From an uncultured Fibrobacter sp. (GTDB taxonomy: Bacteria; Fibrobacterota; Fibrobacteria; Fibrobacterales; Fibrobacteraceae), in assembly GCA_937891805.1 (NCBI GenBank), contig CALATK010000179.1, positions 1 to 24,743 of the forward strand: a stretch of 24,743 bases of DNA, written 5' to 3'. The stretch's first letter is position 1, and every line of letters starts with the position of its first letter. Below are positions 16,376 through 24,743 of this stretch, one piece after another. Below the pieces are notes generated by a model. The model saw only the letters and a list, made by a program, of their open reading frames with translations. It had not been told where the DNA came from and did not search any database. The translations under genes were made by a program, and so were the position numbers.

Positions 16376-17473
16376 ATGGGTTTCAAGTGCGGTATCGTAG
16401 GCCTCCCCAACGTAGGCAAGTCCACCATCTTTAACGCAATCACCAACGCCGGCGCCGAAGCCGCAAACTACCCCTTCTGCACCATCGAGCCGAACGTGGG
16501 CATGGTGAGTGTGCCGGACAGCCGCCTCGACGAACTGGTCAAGGTTTACAACCCGAAATCCATTGTCCCCGCCGTTACAGAATTCGTGGACATCGCTGGT
16601 CTCGTGAAAGGGGCTGCCCAAGGAGAAGGCCTCGGCAACCAGTTCCTCACCCACATCCGCGAATGCGAAGCTATTATGGAAGTCATCCGCTGCTTTGACG
16701 ACGAAAACATCGTGCACGTGAGCGGTTCCGTGGACCCGGTCCGGGACGTGGAAATCATTGAAACCGAACTGATTTTGAAAGACCTGGATTCCGTGGAAAA
16801 GCGTCTCGCTACCGAAGCCAAGGGAGCCCGCACAGGCAACGCCGAGGCCAAGGCCCGTCTCGCCGCCTGCGAAAAACTCCGGGACACCTTCCAAGAAGGC
16901 AAGGCCGCCCGCACCGTGATGCACGATAGCGAAGAGATGGAAGGCATCGTGAAAGACCTGGCTCTTCTCACCGCTAAGCCCCTCTTCTACTGCGCCAACG
17001 TAAAAGAAGACGACATTCTCACCGGCAACGCCTACGTGGACAAGCTGAAAGAATATGCCGCAGCAAACGGTCACGAAGTCATCATGATCAGCGGAAAGAT
17101 TGAAGAAGAACTTTCCGCCATGGAACCTGCGGACAAGGCGGAGTTCCTAAAGGAACTGGGCATGAAGGAATCGGGCCTGGACGCCGTGGTGCGCAAGGGC
17201 TACGAAATCCTTGGGCTCCGCACCTTCTTTACTGCCGGAGAAAAGGAATGCCGCGCCTGGACGTTCCACGCAGGCTACAAGGCCCCGCAGTGCGCAGGAG
17301 TGATCCACACCGACTTTGAACGCGGGTTCATCCGTGCAGAAACCCTCAGCTACGCCGACTTCTTGAAGCACGGCAGCTGGAACGCCGCCAAGGAAGCGGG
17401 CCTTGTCCGCACCGAAGGTAAGGACTACCTGGTACAGGATGGCGACATCATGTACTTCTTGTTCAATGTGTAG
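16376..17473 (+). CDS. ychF: Ribosome-binding ATPase YchF (Obg family)
   Basis: A 365-residue protein, close to the 363 of E. coli YchF. It has the P-loop GLPNVGKST (9-17), the switch region DIAGLVKGAAQGEGLGNQFL, the ATP-selecting variant of the G4 motif (ANVKED in place of NKxD) and a C-terminal TGS domain ending GDIMYFLFNV. YchF hydrolyses ATP, binds ribosomes and is linked to translation and oxidative stress response. The ATG has a TAGGAGA ribosome site. The TAG stop is the first base-pair of a hairpin followed by heptamer repeats. Nothing odd is seen in the coding part. Confidence 0.98.
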   Translation: MGFKCGIVGLPNVGKSTIFNAITNAGAEAANYPFCTIEPNVGMVSVPDSRLDELVKVYNPKSIVPAVTEFVDIAGLVKGAAQGEGLGNQFLTHIRECEAIMEVIRCFDDENIVHVSGSVDPVRDVEIIETELILKDLDSVEKRLATEAKGARTGNAEAKARLAACEKLRDTFQEGKAARTVMHDSEEMEGIVKDLALLTAKPLFYCANVKEDDILTGNAYVDKLKEYAAANGHEVIMISGKIEEELSAMEPADKAEFLKELGMKESGLDAVVRKGYEILGLRTFFTAGEKECRAWTFHAGYKAPQCAGVIHTDFERGFIRAETLSYADFLKHGSWNAAKEAGLVRTEGKDYLVQDGDIMYFLFNV

Positions 17474-17587
17474 CACCTGCGGTGCAGTTATGAGTTGTGA
17501 GTTGTGAGTTATGAGTCGTCAGTTGTGAGTAACGTAGTGTCCTCAAACACACAATTGATTACTCACAACTCATTACTGATAACTCAC
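17473..17587. repeat. Hairpin plus inverted heptamer repeats between convergent genes (copy 2)
   Basis: A 5-bp stem with a 3-nt loop (GCACC-TGC-GGTGC, 17473-17485) begins with the G of the ychF TAG. About seven 7-bp units of the type GAGTTRT follow to about 17532. Heptamers in the opposite orientation run back from the stop of the facing gene. The two sets form an imperfect inverted repeat: 17504-17532 pairs with 17559-17587, 25 of 29 positions, around a 26-nt loop. The period of seven places TGA in all three plus-strand frames. It may be a two-way transcription or translation stop, or a repeat element. Confidence 0.85.
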
Positions 17588-17592
17588 TACTA

Positions 17593-18195
17593 TTAGTTCT
17601 TACCTTGTTCTGCCACATTTTTTGCGGATCGTTTCGCCCGCAGGTCGTCTATAATCGGGCGGGCGATGCAGGCCAGGTTCATGGCGGTGCCAATAAGAAT
17701 CAAAACACTTGCACAGTAAATTCCCACTCCCGGATCCACGCGAAGCACATTCATACCGATAGCATTGCAAAGAGCGCCAATCTGGGATAGTACCGCCCAT
17801 AGCGAAAACATAGAAAGCATGCCCAATGCAAGAGAGCCCAGGGAAGCATAATAGCCCAAAGGCGCAAGCAGGGCAAAAACCGCAGCCAAAAACAGCGCCG
17901 CCGTAATCCCGAACAAATGAAGCATAGGCTCCATCTTCGGGAAGTTAGGGATAAAGTCCTTGAACCGTTCAATAGACCTAGGGTTACCCTCTTCCATCTT
18001 CTTGAGCAAGCTCGTTGCCGGTTCCTTGAGTTCGGTACCCAAGTCAAGACCAAGAGCGATTTCGTACATGGAGGGTTCCGCAATGACCTGCTCGGTGCAA
18101 GACACACTTGCTAAAGGCATCAGCAAGCCCAAAATGGCCAAAAGGTAAGGCAGGCCAACCAGCCTCTGGAAAAGTCGAAAGAACTTGTTGGGCAT
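17593..18195 (-). CDS. Uncharacterised four-helix membrane protein
   Basis: I do not recognise a family. The 200-residue protein has four predicted membrane helices (about 13-33, 91-112, 115-137 and 156-178), a polar, probably extracytoplasmic segment between the first and second (about 34-90), and a charged C-terminal tail ending KRSAKNVAEQGKN. The ATG overlaps the stop of the preceding SUMF1-domain gene by one base (TAATG), so the two are translationally coupled and may act together at the inner membrane. A cysteine at residue 33 follows the first helix (SVSC), but the bases for a lipobox are poor. Inverted heptamer repeats begin a few bases after the stop. Confidence 0.8.
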   Translation of the reverse strand: MPNKFFRLFQRLVGLPYLLAILGLLMPLASVSCTEQVIAEPSMYEIALGLDLGTELKEPATSLLKKMEEGNPRSIERFKDFIPNFPKMEPMLHLFGITAALFLAAVFALLAPLGYYASLGSLALGMLSMFSLWAVLSQIGALCNAIGMNVLRVDPGVGIYCASVLILIGTAMNLACIARPIIDDLRAKRSAKNVAEQGKN

Positions 18196-20582
18196 TATTT
18201 ACCTATGACATTCAGGGGATACACGCAACGGAATCCAAGTGTTTCAGACCAATACCTGGGGTCTTCGTCATCCCGGACAGACATATTAAGCATCTTTTCC
18301 TTGTCTTTCCAGGAACCGCCCTTGTAAACCCTAGAGGAGCCGAACAGTGCGCCTGTCGGGTTAGAAGATTCCACCCAGAACGAAAGCATAAAGTACTTGT
18401 CACGAGTCCATTCGGCAACGTTTCCGGACATATCGTAGATGCCCCAGGCATTGGGCTTCTTGGTAGCCACCTGTTGCGGGCCGTAGGCTTCATCTTCTTT
18501 ACGCTTGTTGTAGGAATTTTCCCTGTAAATGGCGTAAACAGATGGATCCGGAACAGAATCCATCACCCAGGGTGATCCTTCGATACTCCCTGCACGGCCT
18601 GCAAATTCCCACTGGGCCTCAGTCGGCAAGTCGCCACCGTTCACCTGGCACACCTTGCGGGCATTTTCCCAGTTGATGTTGTGGACCGGCTTTTGCGGGT
18701 GGAAGAAAGTAGATTTGTCCTTGACCCTCTGGACGGAATCTACACGGAGCATAATCTTTTCCATAAGTTCCTGAGTCATTTCCGTCACCATGATAGCGAA
18801 GGGCGACATTTCCACCACATTGCCGTAGTAGCGGAACGATCCAGAATCCAAAAGCACCAGCTTGCCACGGAGGGGGTCATTCACGATCTTTTTCAGCGAA
18901 GGTTCCGCTACGCTCGAAGAAGACACAACCACTTCCGAAGAAGACGAGCTCACCTGGGGCAAAGACGACGATGAACTTTCTACTGGTGCCGGCGGAGGCG
19001 GATTCAACCAGTCCTGGACTTCCTGCTGTTCAAAAATGTACTGGGGCAGCATAAAGCTTCCCTGGGCTTCAATAATTTGGTCGCCAACCTGGACTTCCAG
19101 TTTCACATAGCGGTAATGATGCCTCGTGATGCCGTTGGCACCATAGATCCACACGGGCTTGTTGTTCTGCAGGGATACGATGATTCTGGCGCCACCTTCT
19201 GGGGAGGCAAGCATTGCCGCCAAGGAATCGGAAGCATAGCCCGGAACATGTCCTTTCCAGGTCACGTCATAACGGTTCACCGGCTGACTAAACTTGAGAA
19301 TCAAGAAATCTGCCTGAGCCTTAGCCACAACGGGTGTTGCAGAAGCACTAGAAGCAGGAACGCCTGCGACCGGAGCTGCCGCAGAATCAGCCTTAACCGT
19401 AGAGTCCGCCGTCACCGTTGAATCCGACGTTGCTGCAGATTCCGTAGCGGTAGCCACGGGGGGAACAGGATAAACAAGAACCGCACCAGCAGGCTCTGGC
19501 AAAGTGGTAACCGTATCGTAGAAGATGGAATCGGGAACCAGGTAGAACCGAGCCGGCAAGGCATGGAGACTATCGAATTTTTGCTTAAAGGCCTGGTCTA
19601 CAGCAGAAACGCCAGACATCTTCGACTTACGCCACAAGTCCAGAGCCTCCGCATGCACAACGTCGTACCGGGTCGAGTAAGCCTGGTATGTGGGGTCGTT
19701 CATCTCCAAACCTACAGAAACAGCCTGTTTCTTGGCCGGGTAAACCTTGGCAAAATCATTTGTGTCCACGGAATTGAGCACGGTGATGAGCTCACCCACA
19801 TATTTGTCATAAAGAACTTCCGTATACTCAAGATTCGGAGTAGCGGCAACCTGTTCCACCGTCACGGACACCGGGCTTGCCGCAGGAGCCGTTGTCCGAA
19901 GCTGAACAAGATTGGGCTTGAAAAGTAGAGTCTTTCCGCTCTGGACCATACCGATATCGGTAAAAGGCATATAGCCGTCAGCCGAAAACACAAAGGCGTA
20001 AGGGCCTGGAGCTACCGGCGAAATCGTCTTGGCCACATTGCGGAGTTTTGTATCAAGGGAAGAAATCTTTATAGACTTGATGGAACTTTCCACCTTGATA
20101 ACACCCGGGAGCGGGTCTTCGTTCAGCACCTGCCAGCGCCCGTTTTTCATAAATAGCAGCTTGGGCACTCTAGGAGAATAGATGTAGTCCTTGTCAAAGT
20201 AGATATACTTTTCGTCCTGGAAGGCCTTGGAATTCTTGGTCGGATAAAAGCGCATCCGGAGAACATCAAAAACGGTGAGCTGGTTCTTTTCCAGACTAAA
20301 GGCATGAAGATTGCCATAAACCGCGGGATTCACCTTGCCCTGAACCCAGTAGTATTCCTTAGGCGACTTCTTGTAGCGCAAAAAGAGGGCATTGTCCTTC
20401 AGGGGTAGAGCGGGGGCGGTTGTGGTCACGGAACCGGGAATCCTGATGGCCATCTCCGGGAAGGGCTCAAAAAGTTCACCCTCCTTATACTGGTCCATGG
20501 GCACCCTAAACATCTTGTCGCCATCGGCAAGAGCCAACACCGGCAACAAAAGCAAAACGGGCAGAATGCGCAACAAATGCAT
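18195..20582 (-). CDS. Secreted protein with PEGA-like region and C-terminal SUMF1/FGE-type domain
   Basis: A 795-residue protein with a signal peptide (MHLLRILPVLLLLPVLALA). The N-terminal half contains a stretch like a PEGA beta-domain (GPYAFVFSADGYMPF). An Ala/Thr/Ser/Val-rich low-complexity segment lies at about 390-420, and a poly-serine linker at about 532-561, typical of Fibrobacter secreted proteins. The C-terminal 230 residues form a formylglycine-generating-enzyme-like fold: LPTEAQWEFAGRAG, DMSGNVAEWTRD, RVYKGGSW and ETLGFRCVY. Only one cysteine is visible in the final motif region, so true sulfatase-activating catalysis is doubtful; many SUMF1-domain proteins have structural or other roles. 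I chose the ATG at 20582 for its AGGAG site and because it opens directly on the signal peptide; an in-frame ORF extends to 20633. Its stop overlaps the start of the four-helix membrane protein. Confidence 0.88.
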   Translation of the reverse strand: MHLLRILPVLLLLPVLALADGDKMFRVPMDQYKEGELFEPFPEMAIRIPGSVTTTAPALPLKDNALFLRYKKSPKEYYWVQGKVNPAVYGNLHAFSLEKNQLTVFDVLRMRFYPTKNSKAFQDEKYIYFDKDYIYSPRVPKLLFMKNGRWQVLNEDPLPGVIKVESSIKSIKISSLDTKLRNVAKTISPVAPGPYAFVFSADGYMPFTDIGMVQSGKTLLFKPNLVQLRTTAPAASPVSVTVEQVAATPNLEYTEVLYDKYVGELITVLNSVDTNDFAKVYPAKKQAVSVGLEMNDPTYQAYSTRYDVVHAEALDLWRKSKMSGVSAVDQAFKQKFDSLHALPARFYLVPDSIFYDTVTTLPEPAGAVLVYPVPPVATATESAATSDSTVTADSTVKADSAAAPVAGVPASSASATPVVAKAQADFLILKFSQPVNRYDVTWKGHVPGYASDSLAAMLASPEGGARIIVSLQNNKPVWIYGANGITRHHYRYVKLEVQVGDQIIEAQGSFMLPQYIFEQQEVQDWLNPPPPAPVESSSSSLPQVSSSSSEVVVSSSSVAEPSLKKIVNDPLRGKLVLLDSGSFRYYGNVVEMSPFAIMVTEMTQELMEKIMLRVDSVQRVKDKSTFFHPQKPVHNINWENARKVCQVNGGDLPTEAQWEFAGRAGSIEGSPWVMDSVPDPSVYAIYRENSYNKRKEDEAYGPQQVATKKPNAWGIYDMSGNVAEWTRDKYFMLSFWVESSNPTGALFGSSRVYKGGSWKDKEKMLNMSVRDDEDPRYWSETLGFRCVYPLNVIGK

Positions 20583-20608
20583 AATCGCTCCTATAAATTC
20601 TCCTAAAC

Positions 20609-20624
20609 ACCGCCTCCCGGCGGT
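20609..20624. promoter_or_regulatory. GC-rich hairpin upstream of the SUMF1-domain gene
   Basis: A perfect 6-bp stem with a 4-nt loop (ACCGCC-TCCC-GGCGGT) lies 27 bases before the ATG, in the presumed leader. On the plus strand it is followed by TATTTT, which would be a weak terminator, but no plus-strand gene ends here. Function unknown. Confidence 0.4.
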
Positions 20625-20665
20625 TATTTTCAAAAAAGATAATTACTTGGGACGATTAACGTCCT

Positions 20666-20686
20666 CAAAAAGCCGCTCCAACAGCC
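20666..20686 (-). terminator. Probable terminator after uvrA
   Basis: On the minus strand, GCTGT-TGGA-GCGGC forms a 5-bp stem with two G-T wobbles and is followed by TTTTTG. It starts 8 bases past the uvrA stop. The stem is short, so this is a moderate call. Confidence 0.45.
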
Positions 20687-20692
20687 GAAAAA

Positions 20693-23600
20693 TCAGTTAT
20701 TTGCGCCCATTTTCAGCAAATAACCGCCCTGGCTACCGCCGGTGGGGCCCAATTCCACCTTCCAGTCCGCCATGCGGATAATGTCGGGGTGGTGCTCGAT
20801 GACAATCAGTGTGTCGCCACGGGCAGACAGGCGGCGCAACAGGTTCCAGAGAATCTGGATATCCTTCAGGTGGAGCCCCGTAGTGGGTTCGTCCAGAAGG
20901 TACACCATCTCCCCCGCCGATTTACGGGAAAGCTCCGCCGCAAGTTTCAGCCGCTGGGACTCGCCACCCGAAAGGGTGGTGACCGGCTGGCCGAGCCTCA
21001 GGTAGCCGAGGCCCACGTCCCGCAGGCATTCCAGCTTGGGCAAAATTTTCGGCTGGTCCTTGAAGAACTCGCAGGCTTCGTCGATACGCAGGTCCAAAAC
21101 GTCGGCGATGTTCTTGCCCTTGAAAGTAACCGTAAGGGTTTCCTGGTTGTAACGCTTGCCGCCGCAGACTTCGCAAGTTTCCCAGATGTCCGAAAGGAAA
21201 TGCATTTCCACCGAGATGGCGCCGCGACCTTCGCAGGCTTCGCAGCGGCCACGGGCCAAGTTGTAACTGAAACGGCCGTAGTCAAAACCCTTCACCTTGG
21301 CCTGTGGCAGTTTGGCGAATAGCTTGCGTATGTCGTCAAACACGCCCGTGTAGCTCGCGGGCGTGCTGCGAGGCGTTCCAGAGATTGGGCTCTGGTCCAC
21401 CAGCAACACCTCGCCGCTTTGCTTCTTGCGGCCACGGGCCTGGAACTTCTTTTTGAGAGCCGGGAAAATTTCGTCTACCACCATGGAGCTCTTGCCCGAG
21501 CCGGACACGCCACAGACCACGCTGATGGCGCCCTTCGGGAACTTGACGGACAAGTTCTTCAGGTTGTTTTTCTTGAGCCCCTTGAACTCGTAGAACTCCG
21601 AATCTTCGGTAACGGGGCGAACCGCCATCTGGTTTGTCACGGGAATAGAACCCGTAAGGTACTTGACAGTTTCGCTCCGGGGGAACTGCTGCAGGGCGTA
21701 GGGTTTGGAAAGTTGCTTTGGAGAGCCTTCCGCCACCACCTCACCGCCAAATTCACCAGCAGCAGGACCCATATCGATGATGTGGTCCGCCGCCTGCATC
21801 ATCTTCATGTCGTGCTCCACCACCACCAGGGTGTTTCCCAGGTCCCGCAGGCGGTACAGAGAATCCAGCAGCTTGGCGGTATCGCTTTCGTGGAGGCCAA
21901 CCGTGGGTTCGTCCAAAACGTAGAGCACTCCTTCGAGACCGCTACCGATTTGGCTTGCGAGACGGATACGCTGGGACTCGCCACCGCTCAGGGTGTCGCC
22001 TGCACGGTCAAGCCCAATGTAGCCAAGTCCCACGCTGATGAGGAATTCCAGACGGCCGATGATTTCACGGAACAGGGGCTCCGCTACCGTCTTCTTGCTT
22101 TCGCCGTTCTTTTCGCCCTTGAAATTTACATGGGTGAACCAGTCCAGGGCCTCTGAAATACTCATGTGATGAACATCCATGATATTCTTGCCCGCGATAC
22201 GCACGGCAAGGTATTCGGGCTTGAGCCTTTCCCCATGGCAATCGGGGCAGACTTCGCCATCCTTGAAATGTCCAAGACCGAGGCAGGTATCACAGGCGCC
22301 CCAGTGGGTATTGAAACTGAAATGCTTGGGATTGAGGGCAGAATCCATGTACCAGCCGCAATCGGGGCAACCCGGCTTTTCGGAACAGGCGAGGCGTCCG
22401 CCCTTTTCGTCTTCTACGTACAGAATCCCGTTGCCGTCACGGTATCCCCGTTCAAAGGCCTCCACCAGGCGGGCACGGTTGGATTCCTTGACCACCACGC
22501 AGTCCACCACGGCCAAGAGCTGACGCTCCCGGGTAGGGATTTTCGGCAGAGGAAGCTCCACCAGTTTCTTGCCCAGGTAAGCCTTACGGTATCCCTTTTC
22601 CGTCAAAATTTTAGACAACTTAATTACATCGTTGATTTCGAAAGGAGCAAGGACCGTCACCATCTTGTTCAGGTCACGGTCAAAGGCATACTGCATCAGG
22701 TCACCCGCGGAGTACGAATCCACAGGCTTCCCGCAATGCAAGCAATGCGGCGTGCCGACCCTCGCCCACAAAATGCGGAAATAGTCGTAAATCTCGGTGA
22801 GGGTCGCCACCGTACTCCGCGGACTCTTGCTGGCGCTTTTCTGGTCAATGGCGATAGCCGGGGCAAGTCCCGTGATGGAATCGATGCTCCCGTGGTCGGG
22901 GCGGCCAAGGAAGCGACGGGCGTAAGTACTGAGGGTCTCTACAAAGCGTCGCTGTCCCTCGCTAAAGAGGGTATGGAAAGCGAGGCTGGACTTGCCCGAA
23001 CCCGAAACTCCGGTGATTACCGTAAGCTTGTGCCGGGGAATGGTGACGTCGATGTTTTTCAAGTTGTGCTTGCGGGCGCCGTGGACCTCCATATCCAGGG
23101 AGTAGGCCTCCCCCGCCTTGAGGGACCTGTCGAACTGCTTGTTCTCCCCATGCTTTTTCGAAAGCACAGGCGCCAGGTATTTGCCGGTCTGGCTTTTCTT
23201 GTTCTTTGCAATCTGCTCCGGAGTGCCTACGGCCACGATGCGCCCGCCGCCCACACCCGCTTCGGGCCCAAGGTCGATAATCCAGTCGGCGCACTTGATT
23301 ACATCTAGATTGTGCTCGATGACCACCACGCTGTTCCCGAGGCTCCGCAAGCGGTTCAGGCATTCCAAGAGCCTGCGGATATCTTCAAAGTGCAGCCCCG
23401 TAGTGGGTTCGTCCAGCAGGTAAAGGGTCTTGCCCGTGCCCGGGCGACGCAGTTCCGAGGCAATCTTGATGCGCTGGGCCTCGCCGCCGCTGAGGGTGGT
23501 AGAAGGCTGGCCAAGCCTCAGGTAACCCAGGCCCACTTCCTTGAGCAAGTTCAAGGGTTCTGCAATCTTCGGCAGGTCCTTGAAAAATTCCGCCGCATCG

Positions 23601-24743
23601 GCAATGCTCATTTCCAGAATTTCGGAAATATTCTTGCCCTTGAAATAAATTTCCCGGGTGGCATCGTTAAAACGCTTGCCGTCGCACACATCGCAGGTCA
23701 CCTGCACGCTGGGCAAAATGTGCATGTCCACCACTTTTACGCCAGCCCCTTCGCAAGCGTCACAGCGGCCGCCCTTCACGTTAAAGCTGAAACGGCTCTT
23801 GGTGTAGCCACGGACCTTGCTTTCGGGCAGGCTACCGAACAGGTCGCGGATATCGTCCCAAATTTTCGTGTAGGTCGCCGGATTGCTCCGGGGCGTGCGA
23901 CCGATAGGCGTCTGGTCGATTTCGATTACCTTGTCGATGTTCTCGAGCCCTTCCAGATGGTCGAACTTACCTACAGGCTCTTCGGAGTTGTAGAACACCC
24001 GGGCGAGTTCACGACGCAGAATCTGGTTCACGAGAGTGCTCTTTCCGGAACCCGAGACGCCCGTCACTACGGTAAAGGCACCGTCCAGCGGGATTTCCAC
24101 GTCGATGTTCTTCAGGTTGTTTTCGGACGCACCACAGATTTTCAGCTTGTGAGTATTCTTGTCAATCTTCTTGCGGTTTGCCGGAATCTCGATGGCCTTG
24201 CGGCCGCTCAGGTAGGCGCCCGTAAGCGAAGACTTGTTCTTTTCCAGTTCTTCTACAGTTCCGGCCGCCAAAATCCGGCCGCCCTCTACGCCGGCACCGG
24301 GCCCCACGTCTATGACGCAGTCGGCGTGACGCATGGTGTCTTCGTCGTGCTCCACGACGACCAGGCTGTTGCCCTGGGCTCGCAGGTGCTCCAGCATTTC
24401 CAAAAGCTTGTCGTTATCCCGCGGGTGAAGCCCGATGCTGGGCTCGTCCAGAATGTAAAGCACCCCCTGGAGCCCTGCCCCTACGGCACTGGCCAGGCGG
24501 ATTCGCTGGGCCTCGCCGCCGCTCAGGGTAGAAGCCTTGCGGCTGATGTTCAGGTAGCCAAGGCCAACCGTCTTCAAGAAATTCAGGCGCCCCCGGATTT
24601 CGCGGAAGATTTCCTTGCCTATCCGCAGTTCCTTTTCGGAAAGCTTTAGGCCGTTGAAAAAGTCGGCGGACTTATCGACGGACCAATCCGTCAGTTCCGT
24701 GATATTGTGGCCATGAAACTCCACCGCATTCGCCATACGATTG
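20693..24743 (-). CDS. uvrA: Fused tandem excinuclease UvrA, N-terminus cut by the window edge
   Basis: At least 1349 residues, open to the window edge; codons before the apparent ATG at 24736 are in frame (Asn-Arg), and the text starts mid-domain. It contains the end of one UvrA plus a whole second UvrA. Unit 1 shows the first ATPase signature (near 24530), Walker A GVSGSGKSTL (near 24045), a zinc finger CDACEGAG...CDVC and LSGGEAQRIKIAS (near 23485). Unit 2 begins after a linker near 23100-23160 and has Walker A GVSGSGKSSLAFHTL (near 22990), a UvrB-binding-like region, CPDCG...CDTC zinc finger, LSGGESQRIRLAS (near 21975), GVSGSGKSSM (near 21500) and a final LSGGESQRLKLAA (near 20955). UvrA recognises DNA damage and loads UvrB. 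A standard UvrA is about 940 residues; the full protein here should be about 1800, as in Chlamydia. All visible motifs look intact. Confidence 0.95.
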   Translation of the reverse strand, partial: NRMANAVEFHGHNITELTDWSVDKSADFFNGLKLSEKELRIGKEIFREIRGRLNFLKTVGLGYLNISRKASTLSGGEAQRIRLASAVGAGLQGVLYILDEPSIGLHPRDNDKLLEMLEHLRAQGNSLVVVEHDEDTMRHADCVIDVGPGAGVEGGRILAAGTVEELEKNKSSLTGAYLSGRKAIEIPANRKKIDKNTHKLKICGASENNLKNIDVEIPLDGAFTVVTGVSGSGKSTLVNQILRRELARVFYNSEEPVGKFDHLEGLENIDKVIEIDQTPIGRTPRSNPATYTKIWDDIRDLFGSLPESKVRGYTKSRFSFNVKGGRCDACEGAGVKVVDMHILPSVQVTCDVCDGKRFNDATREIYFKGKNISEILEMSIADAAEFFKDLPKIAEPLNLLKEVGLGYLRLGQPSTTLSGGEAQRIKIASELRRPGTGKTLYLLDEPTTGLHFEDIRRLLECLNRLRSLGNSVVVIEHNLDVIKCADWIIDLGPEAGVGGGRIVAVGTPEQIAKNKKSQTGKYLAPVLSKKHGENKQFDRSLKAGEAYSLDMEVHGARKHNLKNIDVTIPRHKLTVITGVSGSGKSSLAFHTLFSEGQRRFVETLSTYARRFLGRPDHGSIDSITGLAPAIAIDQKSASKSPRSTVATLTEIYDYFRILWARVGTPHCLHCGKPVDSYSAGDLMQYAFDRDLNKMVTVLAPFEINDVIKLSKILTEKGYRKAYLGKKLVELPLPKIPTRERQLLAVVDCVVVKESNRARLVEAFERGYRDGNGILYVEDEKGGRLACSEKPGCPDCGWYMDSALNPKHFSFNTHWGACDTCLGLGHFKDGEVCPDCHGERLKPEYLAVRIAGKNIMDVHHMSISEALDWFTHVNFKGEKNGESKKTVAEPLFREIIGRLEFLISVGLGYIGLDRAGDTLSGGESQRIRLASQIGSGLEGVLYVLDEPTVGLHESDTAKLLDSLYRLRDLGNTLVVVEHDMKMMQAADHIIDMGPAAGEFGGEVVAEGSPKQLSKPYALQQFPRSETVKYLTGSIPVTNQMAVRPVTEDSEFYEFKGLKKNNLKNLSVKFPKGAISVVCGVSGSGKSSMVVDEIFPALKKKFQARGRKKQSGEVLLVDQSPISGTPRSTPASYTGVFDDIRKLFAKLPQAKVKGFDYGRFSYNLARGRCEACEGRGAISVEMHFLSDIWETCEVCGGKRYNQETLTVTFKGKNIADVLDLRIDEACEFFKDQPKILPKLECLRDVGLGYLRLGQPVTTLSGGESQRLKLAAELSRKSAGEMVYLLDEPTTGLHLKDIQILWNLLRRLSARGDTLIVIEHHPDIIRMADWKVELGPTGGSQGGYLLKMGANN

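Noticed and set aside
17486..17590. Heptamer repeats as a CRISPR array
   Set aside because: Units are 7 bases with no spacers and no cas genes nearby.
18085..18130. Lipoprotein signal in the four-helix protein (Cys33)
   Set aside because: The residues before the cysteine (ASVS) do not fit the lipobox, and the first helix looks like an ordinary membrane span.
22166..24649. Long plus-strand frames (380 and 445 codons) opposite uvrA
   Set aside because: They mirror the UvrA codons and show no family motifs.

Overview
The window looks like chromosomal DNA of a Fibrobacter-type bacterium (phylum Fibrobacterota). This is inferred from several traits together: a Gram-negative envelope gene set (TamA/TamB, OmpA family), a serine-run linker in a secreted protein, a fused double UvrA, moderate GC and AT-rich promoters. 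No rRNA or marker search was possible. No tRNA, rRNA, IS element, prophage or CRISPR array was seen. Genes are densely packed and no gene-free gap exceeds 300 bases; the largest are about 110-190 bases and each is described.

Layout. (1) 1-2389, plus: the end of an SGNH/GDSL-type protein and an MBOAT acyltransferase, a typical pair for O-acylating a surface polysaccharide. (2) 2432-4597, minus: a membrane sensor ending in a complete HD-GYP domain (cyclic-di-GMP phosphodiesterase family), with an N-terminal domain resembling ECF-transporter S components. (3) 4786-10598, plus: tamB then tamA, overlapping by four bases, for outer-membrane protein or envelope biogenesis; the order is the reverse of the enterobacterial operon. 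(4) 10605-14326, minus: an ABC ATPase with no permease in view, a small possible DNA-binding protein, and a large OmpA-family protein with seven cysteine-rich acidic repeats. (5) 14486-16290, minus: a RadC-family protein and a membrane-anchored HExxH peptidase-like protein. (6) 16376-17473, plus: ychF. (7) 17593-20582, minus: a secreted SUMF1-domain protein translationally coupled to a four-helix membrane protein. (8) 20693 to the window end, minus: a fused tandem UvrA, cut at its N-terminus.

The most unusual non-coding signal is an element seen at two places between convergent genes (2389-2431 and 17473-17587). In both, a 5-bp-stem/3-nt-loop hairpin begins with the G of the upstream TAG stop codon and is followed at once by degenerate 7-bp repeats of the form GAGTTRT. 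At the second site, inverted heptamers from the opposing gene complete a long imperfect hairpin. Other points of interest are the possibly leaderless TTG start of tamB, the long OmpA repeat unit, the four-ATPase UvrA, the transporter-like domain on the HD-GYP protein, and a terminator placed directly before the small gene ahead of the ABC ATPase.

Most genes are envelope-related (polysaccharide acylation, TAM, OmpA anchoring, secreted SUMF1 protein, membrane peptidase), mixed with housekeeping genes (uvrA, ychF, radC). I see no clear defence or mobile island.
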